A DNA stretch of 61,243 bases, taken from contig JAHJSA010000032.1 of NCBI GenBank assembly GCA_018830645.1, positions 1 through 61,243 of the forward strand, written 5' to 3'. Source of the DNA: Actinomycetota bacterium. GTDB lineage: Bacteria; Actinomycetota; Thermoleophilia; RBG-16-64-13. The position numbers and the translations under genes were made by a program. Below the pieces are notes generated by a model. That model ran no database searches. It was not told the origin of the DNA and was given only the letters and a program-made list of their open reading frames with translations. This document shows, piece by piece, positions 27,153 through 34,812 of this stretch. The first letter of the stretch is position 1; each line of letters begins with the position of its first letter.

Positions 27153-27527
27153 CTCAGTACGGACGAATCCGATGATCTCACCGGCATAACGGATGGTCTC
27201 CTCGCTTTGCAGCGGTCCGTAGTGCTCGAAGGGCGCCCCTTCAGGATGCCCGTTCGCATACCTGGTCGGAACGTAGTGGTTGTCGAGCACCTTGCCCATC
27301 TCCACCAGTTCGGCGGGAGCGGACAGCGGCAACTCGCGGAGCAGACGCGCCACGGCGTGACCCCAGGCCTCCTGTCCCAAGGCGAGGTGGAGCGCTTTCG
27401 CCGCCTTCTCCGCTGCCTGGTGGGCGGCAAAGCAGGCCCACTCGTGTCGCCCCTCGTCGCGCGAAGAAGCGGCCTGCTCCATGTCCCGTTCCGCCTGAGC
27501 GAACCAATCCGGTGCGCGGTTGGCCAA
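27135..27527 (-). CDS. HEPN-domain protein (toxin of a HEPN-MNT pair)
   Basis: This 130-residue helical protein opens with ANRAPDWFAQAERDMEQA and contains the HEPN core ACFAAHQAAEKAAKALHLAL. HEPN proteins paired with MNT proteins are usually RNases or nucleotide-binding partners. The canonical Rx4-6H motif is not obvious, so catalytic activity is uncertain. The start is TTG at 27527, because AGGAGG lies 5 nt upstream and the family usually begins exactly here. An ATG 15 codons-worth of bases upstream would place the ribosome binding site inside the gene. It overlaps the MNT coding region. Confidence 0.82.
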   Translation of the reverse strand: MANRAPDWFAQAERDMEQAASSRDEGRHEWACFAAHQAAEKAAKALHLALGQEAWGHAVARLLRELPLSAPAELVEMGKVLDNHYVPTRYANGHPEGAPFEHYGPLQSEETIRYAGEIIGFVRTEMARAR

Positions 27528-27671
27528 CGGAGCCTCCTGAATCATGACTACGACGACTACTTCCCCCACACGTACTGTAGCACGCGGATACTGGGCCTCA
27601 AGCAGGAGACGACCGCGCCGTAGCTCACACCGCGACTCTACGGCGGGCACCCCGCAGGGGCCCCGACGGAC

Positions 27672-27763
27672 GTGGGGCCGGCGATCCAGGCCCTCCTCGC
27701 AACGGGTGCGCTGGTTGCTCCGACGGCACTGATGGGGGCCGCAGGCGGGACCCTTCCGGTACA
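27672..27763 (+). pseudogene. Fragment resembling a polytopic membrane protein (spermidine synthase/MFS-like)
   Basis: The frame GPAIQALLATGALVAPTALM followed by GAAGGTLPV resembles the APTxLMGATLP motif of membrane-embedded spermidine-synthase-like proteins. Only about 30 residues are recognisable before the frame passes into the Tag fragment. The family call is tentative. Confidence 0.3.
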
Positions 27764-27873
27764 CGGCCTCCGCAAGCGCAAGAACTACCGAGCGGCCTTC
27801 GACGGCTTCGATCCGGAGAGGATCGCCCGCTACGACGAAGCCGAGTCCGCGCTCTGCTCGCGGAGGTCATGTG
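27764..27873 (+). pseudogene. tag: DNA-3-methyladenine glycosylase I (Tag) fragment, frameshifted
   Basis: The sequence LRKRKNYRAAFDGFDPERIA, continuing RYDEA, matches the middle of Tag-family glycosylases, which remove 3-methyladenine from DNA. After DEA the similarity continues in the next frame as VRALLAEV, so there is a frameshift as well as loss of both ends. Confidence 0.55.
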
Positions 27874-27917
27874 GCGTCGCGCACCGAGGTGATCTACAGA
27901 GGGAGAGGTGATGCGTG

Positions 27918-28019
27918 ATGCGGAGGTGTCTCACTCTGGCGCTCATGCAGGCGGCACCACGGCAGGCGGACACCGCCTTGCCCGAGTTCGAAGAGGAGGT
28001 GAGAGGCCTGGCCGTGAAC
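27918..28019 (+). pseudogene. Carbon-nitrogen hydrolase (nitrilase family) N-terminal fragment
   Basis: From ATG 27918 the frame reads RRCLTLALMQAAPRQADTAL and then PEFEEEVRGLA. That is the usual first strand and helix of nitrilase-superfamily amidohydrolases. Similarity ends about 33 codons in. GAGAGGTG upstream could be its ribosome binding site. Confidence 0.45.
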
Positions 28020-28109
28020 TTCCCGCCTCGTAGGCGGCGGCGAGAGGGTCACCCGCCCCAAGCAGCGACGCAAGCGGCGCGGCCACGATGTTCCGATCGA
28101 CAACCCGTA

Positions 28110-28197
28110 CGTCGGTGACCACCACGACCCGAAAGGCCCGGAGGCGCTGAAGCACGATATCGGCTGCGTGACGTGGCAGAAGACCTGCGTTCGGCAT
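28110..28197 (-). pseudogene. AAA ATPase (DUF4143-type) N-terminal fragment
   Basis: On the minus strand the frame from the ATG at 28197 reads PNAGLLPRHAADIVLQRLRA followed by FRVVVVTD. This is like the segment preceding the Walker A motif in DUF4143 ATPases (LPRHAADVVxExLxxxRVVVVxGxRQxGK). The Walker A itself is missing. Confidence 0.4.
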
Positions 28198-28302
28198 CTC
28201 GTTCATACCTTGCATATTGTCCAGATGATGGGGGATTTGCAGTGTATACGCGAGCAATCTGTTGGACGTGAAGCGCGAACCTTTGGGAGGAGCGGCCCAC
28301 CC

Positions 28303-28899
28303 CTAGAGCAGACGGTCTCGTGAACGGACGAGGCCGATGCCCGCAAGCACCGCGAAGACGAGGGCCGCCCACAGGATCCACACCGACGCGTCGACCAAGC
28401 TCCCCGCTTCCAGCACGCCGCCCAGGATGAAGAGAGACAGCCCGATGCTCAGCAACACCATCTTGATCTTGCCGAACACGTTCGGCTGGACCGCCCGGCC
28501 ACGGCGCGCCCAGAAGATCGCCCCGAGGACCATCACGAAGAGCTCAATCCCGATCGAGACGAGGATCACCTGTACGACCAGGCGATCGCCGCCGGTGGCG
28601 AGCAGAGCCGAGGCGACCAGCAACTTGTCCGCCAACGGGTCGATGAAGATGCCGAGATCGGTGATCTGATCGCGCCTGCGGGCCATCGCTCCGTCCATGA
28701 AGTCCGTGCACACCCCCACCACGAACACCACGAGCCCTTGCCAGGCCCACCCGTAGTGGAACAGGCCGAACACCACCGGCACGAGCACGAGACGGATCGC
28801 GGTCAAGTGATTGGGTCGCACAGAACGCGGAAGAGGCCACAGGAAGACCAGGTCGACCAGGCGATCGACTCGGCGTTGCGTCAGCGATGGAGCGGTCAT
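28303..28899 (-). CDS. pgsA: CDP-alcohol phosphatidyltransferase (PgsA-like)
   Basis: This 198-residue integral membrane enzyme transfers a phosphatidyl group from CDP-diacylglycerol to an alcohol, probably glycerol-3-phosphate or inositol phosphate. The catalytic motif DGx2ARx8Gx3Dx3D is complete in DFMDGAMARRRDQITDLG followed by IFIDPLADK. About six hydrophobic helices are visible. TGGAGG lies about 10 nt before the ATG. Substrate assignment is uncertain. It is followed downstream by the decayed island and preceded by a small membrane protein gene on the same strand. Confidence 0.9.
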   Translation of the reverse strand: MTAPSLTQRRVDRLVDLVFLWPLPRSVRPNHLTAIRLVLVPVVFGLFHYGWAWQGLVVFVVGVCTDFMDGAMARRRDQITDLGIFIDPLADKLLVASALLATGGDRLVVQVILVSIGIELFVMVLGAIFWARRGRAVQPNVFGKIKMVLLSIGLSLFILGGVLEAGSLVDASVWILWAALVFAVLAGIGLVRSRDRLL

Positions 28900-28971
28900 A
28901 CCACGACAACCTCCATCCTACGGCGCTGCTCGACCCTGAGGCGATTCTCCCCACACAGGGATCGCGAGGAG

Positions 28972-29436
28972 CTACGGAACGGGATCCCCACCTCTGTGGT
29001 CGTCTCCCGCCGGCCGTCCGGGAGCCGACTCGGCCTCATCGGCTGGCGGCTGCGGGGGCGGCGCGCCCGCAGGCGGCGCATCCAGATCGACAACGGGATC
29101 CGCCTCACTACCCGCGCCTTCGACGGGCGCCGAATCCCGCATCGTCTTCCTCTGCTGGTAACCGAGGTAGAAGGCGCCGGCACACGCCACGACCAATCCG
29201 TCGATCACACCGCGGCTCACCCAGATCCAGGTCGCCGACCCGCTCTGGGAGCCCACGAAGAGGCCGTACACCAGACCGACGAGGAACCCGCCGCCCACGA
29301 CCGCCCGCACACCCGACTTCGAGAGCAGGCCTCCCTTCGTGCGGCTCAGGGCGTCCCAGTCGAGGCCGCGGAGCATCCCGGCCAGGATGAGTGAGAGGAA
29401 CAGGAAGAGGACTCCCAACACCAGTGCGCTGCCCAT
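28972..29436 (-). CDS. Small membrane protein of unknown function
   Basis: This 154-residue product has three predicted transmembrane helices (ALVLGVLFLFLSLILAGML, AVVGGGFLVGLVYGLFVG, SRGVIDGLVVACAGAFYLGY) and a proline- and acid-rich soluble tail of about 55 residues. No family is recognised. The ATG at 29436 is preferred; a GTG four codons earlier is also possible, and GGGAGG lies just upstream. It is same-strand with pgsA and divergent from serS. Confidence 0.65.
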   Translation of the reverse strand: MGSALVLGVLFLFLSLILAGMLRGLDWDALSRTKGGLLSKSGVRAVVGGGFLVGLVYGLFVGSQSGSATWIWVSRGVIDGLVVACAGAFYLGYQQRKTMRDSAPVEGAGSEADPVVDLDAPPAGAPPPQPPADEAESAPGRPAGDDHRGGDPVP

Positions 29437-29561
29437 TCCTTGTCGCACCTCCCAGGATCATCGACCGATCAGCCCATCCCCGCCTCGCGACAGCGCTGTA
29501 GCCCCGCCGAACCCCTTTCTGCTACCCTGGACGAGACGCTCCGTAACGAGGATATCGCACG

Positions 29562-29591
29562 CCAGGCGTTCGCGATCCCCCGTGCGCCTGG
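29562..29591 (+). promoter_or_regulatory. Inverted repeat in the serS upstream region
   Basis: CCAGGCG and CGCCTGG (29562-29568 / 29585-29591) bracket a 16-nt loop about 60 nt before serS. Flanking TCGCGATCC repeats are also present. I looked for a T-box (specifier loop, TGGNACCGCG) and found none. Confidence 0.3.
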
Positions 29592-29651
29592 TCGCGATCC
29601 GCCGATACACCCAGCCCCGATCCGCCGGGTGCTGTCAGAGACAGGAGTCCC

Positions 29652-30926
29652 ATGCTCGACATCAAGCTCATCCGCAACGACCCGGAGGGGACCAGGACCC
29701 AGCTGCACCGTCGTGGCGGGAAAGCCGAGGCCGCCTTGGACACCCTTCTCGCCCTGGACGAACGCCGTCGCGGGTTGATCGTGCAGGCGGAGGAGAAGCG
29801 GAGCCGGCGCAACGCGGTGAGCGAGGAGATCGCCGCCGCGAAGAAGGCCGGCGAAGACGCCTCCCACCGTATCGCCGCCATGCGCGAGGTGGGCGAGTCG
29901 ATCAAGACTCTCGAGATCGACCTCAAGTCCGTGGAGGAAGAGTTGGAGCGAGAGCTGCTCCAGGTTCCGAACCTTGCCGATCCCAGCGCCCCCGACGGGG
30001 GCGAGTACGACAGCGTGGTACTGCACTCCTGGGGGGAGCCGCGGGTGTTCGATTTCGAGCCTCGCGACCACCTCGACCTCGGCACGGCCTTGGACGTGGT
30101 GGACATGGAGCGCGGCGGCAAGGTGGCGGGCAGCCGTTTCGCCTACCTCAAGGGCGACCTCGTGCTCCTGCAGTTCGCCTTGGTGCAGTTCGCCCTGCAG
30201 AAGCTGGCCGCCAACGGCTTCCGACCCATCGTGCCGCCGGTGCTGGTGCGCGACGAGGCCATGTACGGGACGGGATTCTTCCCCACTGATATGCAACAAG
30301 TGTACCGTATTGAATCAGATGCACTGAATCTTGTAGGGACCAGCGAAGTGCCGCTGGCAGCCCTCCACATGGACGAGATCCTGGACGAAGAGCAGCTCCC
30401 GCTGCGCTACGTGGGCTACTCGAGCTGCTTCAGACGCGAGGCGGGCGCCGCCGGCAAGGACACCCGCGGCATCTTCCGCGTGCACCAGTTCGACAAGGTG
30501 GAGATGTTCAGCTTCTGCCACCCCGACCGCTCGCGGGACGAACACGACTTCATGCGCGGCATCGAAGAGGAAGTGCTGCAGGACCTCGGCCTCCCCTACC
30601 AAGCCGTGAACATCGCCGCCGGAGACTTGGGGGCGTCGGCCGCCAAGAAGTACGACCTCGAAGCCTGGATTCCCACGCAGCAGCGGTACCGCGAGGTCAC
30701 GAGTTGCTCCAACTGCACCGACTACCAGGCGCGGCGCCTGAAGTGTCGCGCCAAGGGCAAGGAGGGCGGCGCCTACCTGGTGCATACCTTGAACGGCACG
30801 GTGGTGGCAGTGGGTCGCACGATCATCGCCATCATGGAGAACTACCAGACGGCGGAGGGCCTCATCGAGGTGCCACCGGCATTGGCGCCGTTCCTTCCCG
30901 CCGGGAAGACTACGCTGGGGGCATAG
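29652..30926 (+). CDS. serS: Serine--tRNA ligase
   Basis: SerRS (424 residues) charges tRNA-Ser. The N-terminal helical arm (about 25-105, ERRRGLIVQAEEKRSRRNAV) binds the long variable arm of the tRNA. The class II core has motif 2 (SSCFRREAGAAGKDTRGIFR) and motif 3 (LNGTVVAVGRTIIAIMENYQ), with TSE in VGTSEVPLA. CAGGAG lies 4 nt before the ATG. The gene is full-length and alone. The 80 nt after it contain only a 20-codon open frame ending KFHEVAGETLASDRMLLE, possibly a remnant. Confidence 0.97.
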   Translation: MLDIKLIRNDPEGTRTQLHRRGGKAEAALDTLLALDERRRGLIVQAEEKRSRRNAVSEEIAAAKKAGEDASHRIAAMREVGESIKTLEIDLKSVEEELERELLQVPNLADPSAPDGGEYDSVVLHSWGEPRVFDFEPRDHLDLGTALDVVDMERGGKVAGSRFAYLKGDLVLLQFALVQFALQKLAANGFRPIVPPVLVRDEAMYGTGFFPTDMQQVYRIESDALNLVGTSEVPLAALHMDEILDEEQLPLRYVGYSSCFRREAGAAGKDTRGIFRVHQFDKVEMFSFCHPDRSRDEHDFMRGIEEEVLQDLGLPYQAVNIAAGDLGASAAKKYDLEAWIPTQQRYREVTSCSNCTDYQARRLKCRAKGKEGGAYLVHTLNGTVVAVGRTIIAIMENYQTAEGLIEVPPALAPFLPAGKTTLGA

Positions 30927-31163
30927 CCGCCGCGCGACCGTGCCGAAGTTCCACGAAGTCGCCGGAGAGACCCTGGCCTCCGACCGCATGTTGCTGGAGT
31001 AGGCTAGCCCTTCAGCGGCAACCAGACGGGGGGACGGCTCGGAGCGGGGGTCCGCCCGTGGAACATGTCGTCGAGCCACAGGGCCGCCCGCCGGAGAGAG
31101 TTCGTGACAACCGCTATTTGGGTATGTAGTAGAGATAGCACAAGCAATCCAGGAGCAGAAACG

Positions 31164-31547
31164 ATGCTATCCGGATCACAGATATTCCCTACCCTTCCCG
31201 CCTCGGACATCGAACGCGCGGCGCGCTTCTACGAAGACAAGCTCGGGCTCAAGAAGGTGGACATGCCCCAACCCGAGGGCTCGGCGATCTACCAGGCGGG
31301 TGATTGCTCGCGGTTCCTCGTCTACAAGAGCGCGGCGAAACCCGGCGAAGCAACAGCCGCCTTCTTCCTCGTGGACGATCTCGACGTCGAGATGAAAGGC
31401 CTCAGGGATAACGGGGTCGCCTTCGAGGAGTACGAGATGGAGGGCCTCCGCACGGAGAACGGCATCTACACCGAAGACGGGATGAGGGCGGCCTGGTTCA
31501 AGGACAGCGAAGGTAACACCCTCAGCCTGACAGAGATGGCCAAGTAG
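31164..31547 (+). CDS. VOC-superfamily (glyoxalase/bleomycin-resistance-like) protein
   Basis: This 127-residue protein has two beta-alpha-beta-beta-beta modules. The first is FPTLPASDIERAARFYEDKL followed by YQAGDCSRFLVYKS; the second is FFLVDDLDVEMKGLRDNG followed by AAWFKDSEGNTLSLTE. The last Glu-type metal ligand position (DSEGN) is present. The ATG at 31164 has CAGGAG 8 nt upstream. Such proteins isomerise, cleave or sequester small molecules; the substrate cannot be inferred. A strong hairpin terminator follows. Confidence 0.88.
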   Translation: MLSGSQIFPTLPASDIERAARFYEDKLGLKKVDMPQPEGSAIYQAGDCSRFLVYKSAAKPGEATAAFFLVDDLDVEMKGLRDNGVAFEEYEMEGLRTENGIYTEDGMRAAWFKDSEGNTLSLTEMAK

Positions 31548-31591
31548 CCGCCTGCGACGAAGAGACAGCGACATATGCCCGGTCACCGACG

Positions 31592-31626
31592 CACCGGCCT
31601 TCCGAATCACCTCGGAAGCGCCGGTG
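31592..31626 (+). terminator. Hairpin terminator after the VOC gene
   Basis: CACCGGC-CTTCCGA (31592-31605) pairs with TCGGAAG-C-GCCGGTG (31612-31626), 14 bp with one bulged C and a 6-nt loop. It is followed by TTTC. It is the most stable hairpin in this gap and lies 45 nt after the stop codon. Confidence 0.65.
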
Positions 31627-31694
31627 TTTCGCGTGCGGAGGCGACCTGGACTCCGCTCCCAGAGTCCGGACTCCGCTCTTCGTGCATATCGAAG

Positions 31695-31780
31695 TACAAT
31701 GAGGTGCGGCCCGCATCGGTAGCGTGTCGCCGCGAGCCTGTGGGCGTCCAGCCCGATGACGCCTGACCGGCCGCCCGGTC
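31695..31780 (+). promoter_or_regulatory. pncA upstream region: TACAAT box and palindrome
   Basis: TACAAT (31695-31700) is a possible -10 for pncA-pncB, without an obvious -35. GGACTCCGCTC is repeated just before it. The inverted repeat GACCGG-CCGC-CCGGTC (31765-31780) lies in the leader 33 nt before the ATG and may be an operator. Confidence 0.3.
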
Positions 31781-31812
31781 GGCGGCCGCTGAACCGAAAG
31801 GAGTAAGCACTC

Positions 31813-32466
31813 ATGGAGACCATCCGGCGCCAGACGGATGCCTTGATCGTGGTAGACGTACAGAACGACTTCTGCCCCGGTGGGACCCTCGCAGTCGAGG
31901 GTGGCGACATAGTGGTGCCGCAGATCAACCGGCTGGTGCCGCTCTTCGCTCACGTCGTCTTCACGCGTGACTGGCATCCGGCGGACCACCTCAGCTTCTC
32001 GGACCAACCGGAGTACCGGGACGATTCGTGGCCGCGCCACTGCGTGCAGGACACCGAGGGCGCCCAGTTCCACCCGGCTCTCAAGGTACCGGACAGCGCT
32101 CTCATCGTCAGCAAGGGAGATGATCCCCACGCCGAAGCCTACAGCGGCTTCCAGGCGACGTCCGTGGACCTCACTGCGTGGCTCAGAGAGCGAGGCGTAG
32201 GGCGGGTCTTTGTAGCGGGCCTCGCGACCGATTACTGCGTGCTGGCCACGTGCCTCGACGCGCGGCGGACCGGATTCGACGTGTGCATCTTGGAGGACGC
32301 GGTGCGGGGAGTCGCCCCCGACACCACGCGCAACGCGTTGGAGGAGCTCCGCTGGGCCGACGTGCGCACGACGACGGCCGCGGCACTTGCGACCGCGGTG
32401 GCGCTGGGCGCCTCCTTGGGAACAGGCGACAACGGCGAGGACGCCCCCGACATCGACGGGGCCTGA
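31813..32466 (+). CDS. pncA: Nicotinamidase
   Basis: PncA hydrolyses nicotinamide to nicotinate in NAD salvage. The catalytic triad is readable as Asp15 (LIVVDVQNDF), Lys101 (VSKGDDPHAEAYSGF) and Cys142 (LATDYCVLAT). The metal site is Asp53, His55 and His59 in TRDWHPADHLSF. The length (217) is slightly above average because of an acidic C-terminal tail. AAGGAG lies 9 nt before the ATG. The next gene, 97 nt downstream, encodes the enzyme that uses nicotinate, so this is a two-step salvage unit. Confidence 0.96.
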   Translation: METIRRQTDALIVVDVQNDFCPGGTLAVEGGDIVVPQINRLVPLFAHVVFTRDWHPADHLSFSDQPEYRDDSWPRHCVQDTEGAQFHPALKVPDSALIVSKGDDPHAEAYSGFQATSVDLTAWLRERGVGRVFVAGLATDYCVLATCLDARRTGFDVCILEDAVRGVAPDTTRNALEELRWADVRTTTAAALATAVALGASLGTGDNGEDAPDIDGA

Positions 32467-32563
32467 CGGACATGGCCTGGCTGACAGGATGACCGTCCGC
32501 CGGCCCTGATCAGCGGAGCTGACCTGCAGGGGACCACTAAGGTAAGACGACCATGGGAGGATC

Positions 32564-34192
32564 ATGACCGACGCTAGCAGCCGCTGGGCGCGCCGAGAAG
32601 ACCTCGCTCTCCTGACGGACTTCTACGAACTCACCATGATGCACGGCTACTGGCGGAGCGGCCGGCAGCAGATGACCGCCTCGTTCGAGTACTTCTTCCG
32701 CGAGTTGCCCACGCATACGGGGTTCGCCGTCGCGGCCGGGCTCGAGCAGCTGCTCGATCTGGTGGAGAACCTCCGTTTCACCGACGACGACCTCGCTTAC
32801 CTCACCTCGCTCGGCACCTTCGGCGAGGAGTTCATCGACCACCTGCGCGGCTTCAAGCCGACCGTGTCGATCGACGCCGCTCCCGAGGGCACCGTCGTCT
32901 TCCCCAACGAGCCGATCCTACGGGTCGAGGGGCCGCTGGCCGAGGCGCAGCTTCTCGAGACCGCGGTCCTGAACGCCCTCAACTACCCCACTCTCATCGC
33001 CACCAAGTCCGCCCGCATCCGGCTCGCGGCCGACGGCGACCGGGTGATGGAGTTCGGGCTTCGTCGCGCCCAGGGTCCGGATGGGGGCCTCTCCGGCTCC
33101 CGCGCCGCCTACATCGGCGGTGCCGACGCCACCTCGAACGTGCTGGCGGGGAAGCTCTTCGGCATCCCCGTGGCGGGTACCCACGCCCACTCCTGGGTGA
33201 TGAGTTTCGACGATGAGATCACAGCATTCCGTGCCTATGCCGACATCTACCCTGACAACTGCCTGCTTCTCGTGGATACTTACGACACGCTCACATCGGG
33301 ACTGCCCAACGCCCTCCAGGTGTTCAAGGAGCTGCGCGAACGCAGGCCCGGGGTGCGGGCGGCGATCCGGCTGGACTCCGGTGACCTCGCCAGGCTCAGC
33401 AAGGCCGCCTACGCGCTCTTCACCCAGGCTGGGTTCCACGAGCCCCTGATCGTCGCGTCCAACGAACTCGACGAAGACCTGATCGCCGACCTGAAGCGCC
33501 AGGGAGCCCGCATCAATGCCTGGGGAGTCGGCACCCACTTGATCACCTCGTCGAGTTGGCCCGCGCTGGGAGGCGTGTACAAGCTATCGGCGGCCCGCGA
33601 GGACGCCCGTGGCCGGGCTGCGCCCGGCGACGCGGATGAGGCCGGCTCCGGCGCGTTCGGGGAAGAAGCGGCCGGCGTCGGCGCGACCGCCGCCGAATCC
33701 GCCGCCGCGACGGCCGCCGGCCTTGCTGCCGGCCTTACTGCCGGAGCGCCCCCTGAAGTCGGCGCATGGGAGCCCCGCATCAAACTGAGTTCGAACCCGG
33801 CTAAGATGACCGATCCCGGACGCAAACGCGTGATCCGCTACCGGGACTTCCGCGGGCGTCCGATCGGCGACGTGCTCTACTGTGCCGACGAGGAGCCCCA
33901 GAGTGGTCCGCAGATCTCGTACGTGGGCCGGAGCGACCTGAGTTTCCAGGTAGCCCTCGAAGGCGCGGTCCAGGCGGAAGACCTCCTTGAGCCCATGATG
34001 CGCGAAGGGCGGCGGGTGGCGCCGGCACCTTCCATCGCCGAGGTGCGGAGCCGGGCGCGGGAGCAGGTGGCGTCATTGCCGGAGGAGCTGCGTCGCCTGC
34101 GCAACCCGGAGATCTATCACGTGGGCCTCTCGCCCAAACTGGCCGAGCTCAAGACCGACCTGATCCGTCACGCGCCCGGAGTGCTGCACTGA
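32564..34192 (+). CDS. pncB: Nicotinate phosphoribosyltransferase with a low-complexity insertion
   Basis: NAPRTase (542 residues) couples nicotinate with PRPP to form NaMN using ATP. Family landmarks are LLTDFYELTMMHGYW, FGLRRAQGPDGGL, the segment with the phosphorylated histidine GTHAHSWVMSF (His209), LLVDTYDTLTSG, RLDSGDLARLS and FGVGT-like AWGVGTHLITS. Between YKLSAA and WEPRIKLSSNP (residues about 344-400; 33593-33764) lies an Ala/Gly/Glu-rich block that normal homologues lack or have as a few residues. The reading frame and both flanks remain intact. The stop overlaps the next start (TGATG). Confidence 0.95.
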   Translation: MTDASSRWARREDLALLTDFYELTMMHGYWRSGRQQMTASFEYFFRELPTHTGFAVAAGLEQLLDLVENLRFTDDDLAYLTSLGTFGEEFIDHLRGFKPTVSIDAAPEGTVVFPNEPILRVEGPLAEAQLLETAVLNALNYPTLIATKSARIRLAADGDRVMEFGLRRAQGPDGGLSGSRAAYIGGADATSNVLAGKLFGIPVAGTHAHSWVMSFDDEITAFRAYADIYPDNCLLLVDTYDTLTSGLPNALQVFKELRERRPGVRAAIRLDSGDLARLSKAAYALFTQAGFHEPLIVASNELDEDLIADLKRQGARINAWGVGTHLITSSSWPALGGVYKLSAAREDARGRAAPGDADEAGSGAFGEEAAGVGATAAESAAATAAGLAAGLTAGAPPEVGAWEPRIKLSSNPAKMTDPGRKRVIRYRDFRGRPIGDVLYCADEEPQSGPQISYVGRSDLSFQVALEGAVQAEDLLEPMMREGRRVAPAPSIAEVRSRAREQVASLPEELRRLRNPEIYHVGLSPKLAELKTDLIRHAPGVLH

Positions 34193-34734
34193 TGCGCGGC
34201 CATCAAGATGCGCCGCGCCCTCGATCGCGTAAGCCCGGCGGGAGGGCGATGCTGCGCCGCTGGCTCGAACTCCACAAGCCCACCGGCAGCGCCCGCACCC
34301 AGCTCCTCATGGCCGAACTGATGTGGACTTCGGTGGGATCTATCCTCCTCGGGCTCGGGCTCTACTGGGTGGTGGAGCGCTACCACGGTCCGGGCTGGGC
34401 CTACGCCACGCCCTTCCTGGTGCTCGGACTCCTCAAGGCTCTCTTCATCCTCGACCGCGTGGCCAGGCGGACGATCGAGCGAGTGCGCACCCGGGGCGAC
34501 GATCACTGCTTGGGCGGCTTCTTCTCGGCCTCCAGCTGGCTCGCGATCGTAGGGATGATAGTCCTCGGACAGGTGCTGCGCGCCTCACCCATACCACGCG
34601 CCGACGTGGGCTTCCTCTACGTGGCCGTGGGCTCGGGTCTGCTCATGTCGAGCCGCACCTTCTGGGCCGCATGGTGGCGCCTGCGCCCGCAGGGCGCGAC
34701 CGATCGGATGGGGGACGGCCGACGCCCCAGGTAG
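34192..34734 (+). CDS. Integral membrane protein of unknown function
   Basis: This 180-residue product has about four transmembrane helices: LLMAELMWTSVGSILLGLGL, YATPFLVLGLLKALFILDRV, SSWLAIVGMIVLGQVL and VGFLYVAVGSGLLMSS. It has a basic N-terminus and C-terminus. ATG at 34192 overlaps the pncB stop. A second ATG at 34249 follows GGGAGG closely and may be the real start. No family is recognised; the position suggests co-transcription with pncA-pncB but not necessarily a shared function. Confidence 0.7.
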   Translation: MRGHQDAPRPRSRKPGGRAMLRRWLELHKPTGSARTQLLMAELMWTSVGSILLGLGLYWVVERYHGPGWAYATPFLVLGLLKALFILDRVARRTIERVRTRGDDHCLGGFFSASSWLAIVGMIVLGQVLRASPIPRADVGFLYVAVGSGLLMSSRTFWAAWWRLRPQGATDRMGDGRRPR

Positions 34735-34793
34735 GCCTGCCAGCCGCCTGTCAGCGCCGGCAGAATTCGGTGCTCCGCCTCCGAGTTCGCCCG

Positions 34794-34809
34794 TCAGGCC
34801 CCGGCCTGA
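34794..34809. terminator. Palindromic hairpin between convergent genes
   Basis: TCAGGCC-CC-GGCCTGA is a perfect 7-bp inverted repeat just beyond the end of the minus-strand AIM24-like gene and 60 nt past the plus-strand membrane gene. It can serve both directions; no T-run is present. Confidence 0.45.
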
Positions 34810-34812
34810 ACC

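Larger units (their letters stand above)
27528..28302. other. Gene graveyard: 775 bp without an intact gene
   Basis: No frame in this stretch encodes a full protein, but at least four short segments read as N-terminal or internal pieces of unrelated families in both orientations: a membrane protein, Tag glycosylase, a carbon-nitrogen hydrolase and an AAA ATPase (listed separately). Together with the ackA fragment on the other side of the HEPN-MNT pair, it looks like repeated insertion and deletion at one site. No inverted repeats of an IS were found. Confidence 0.6.

Noticed and set aside
26780-27175. Continuation of the ackA frame through the HEPN-MNT pair as a fusion protein
   Set aside because: After about 27 codons the frame is simply antisense to the MNT gene and loses all kinase similarity.
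29449-29651. Serine T-box upstream of serS
   Set aside because: The 203-nt gap lacks the conserved T-box sequence and antiterminator; only an inverted repeat is visible.
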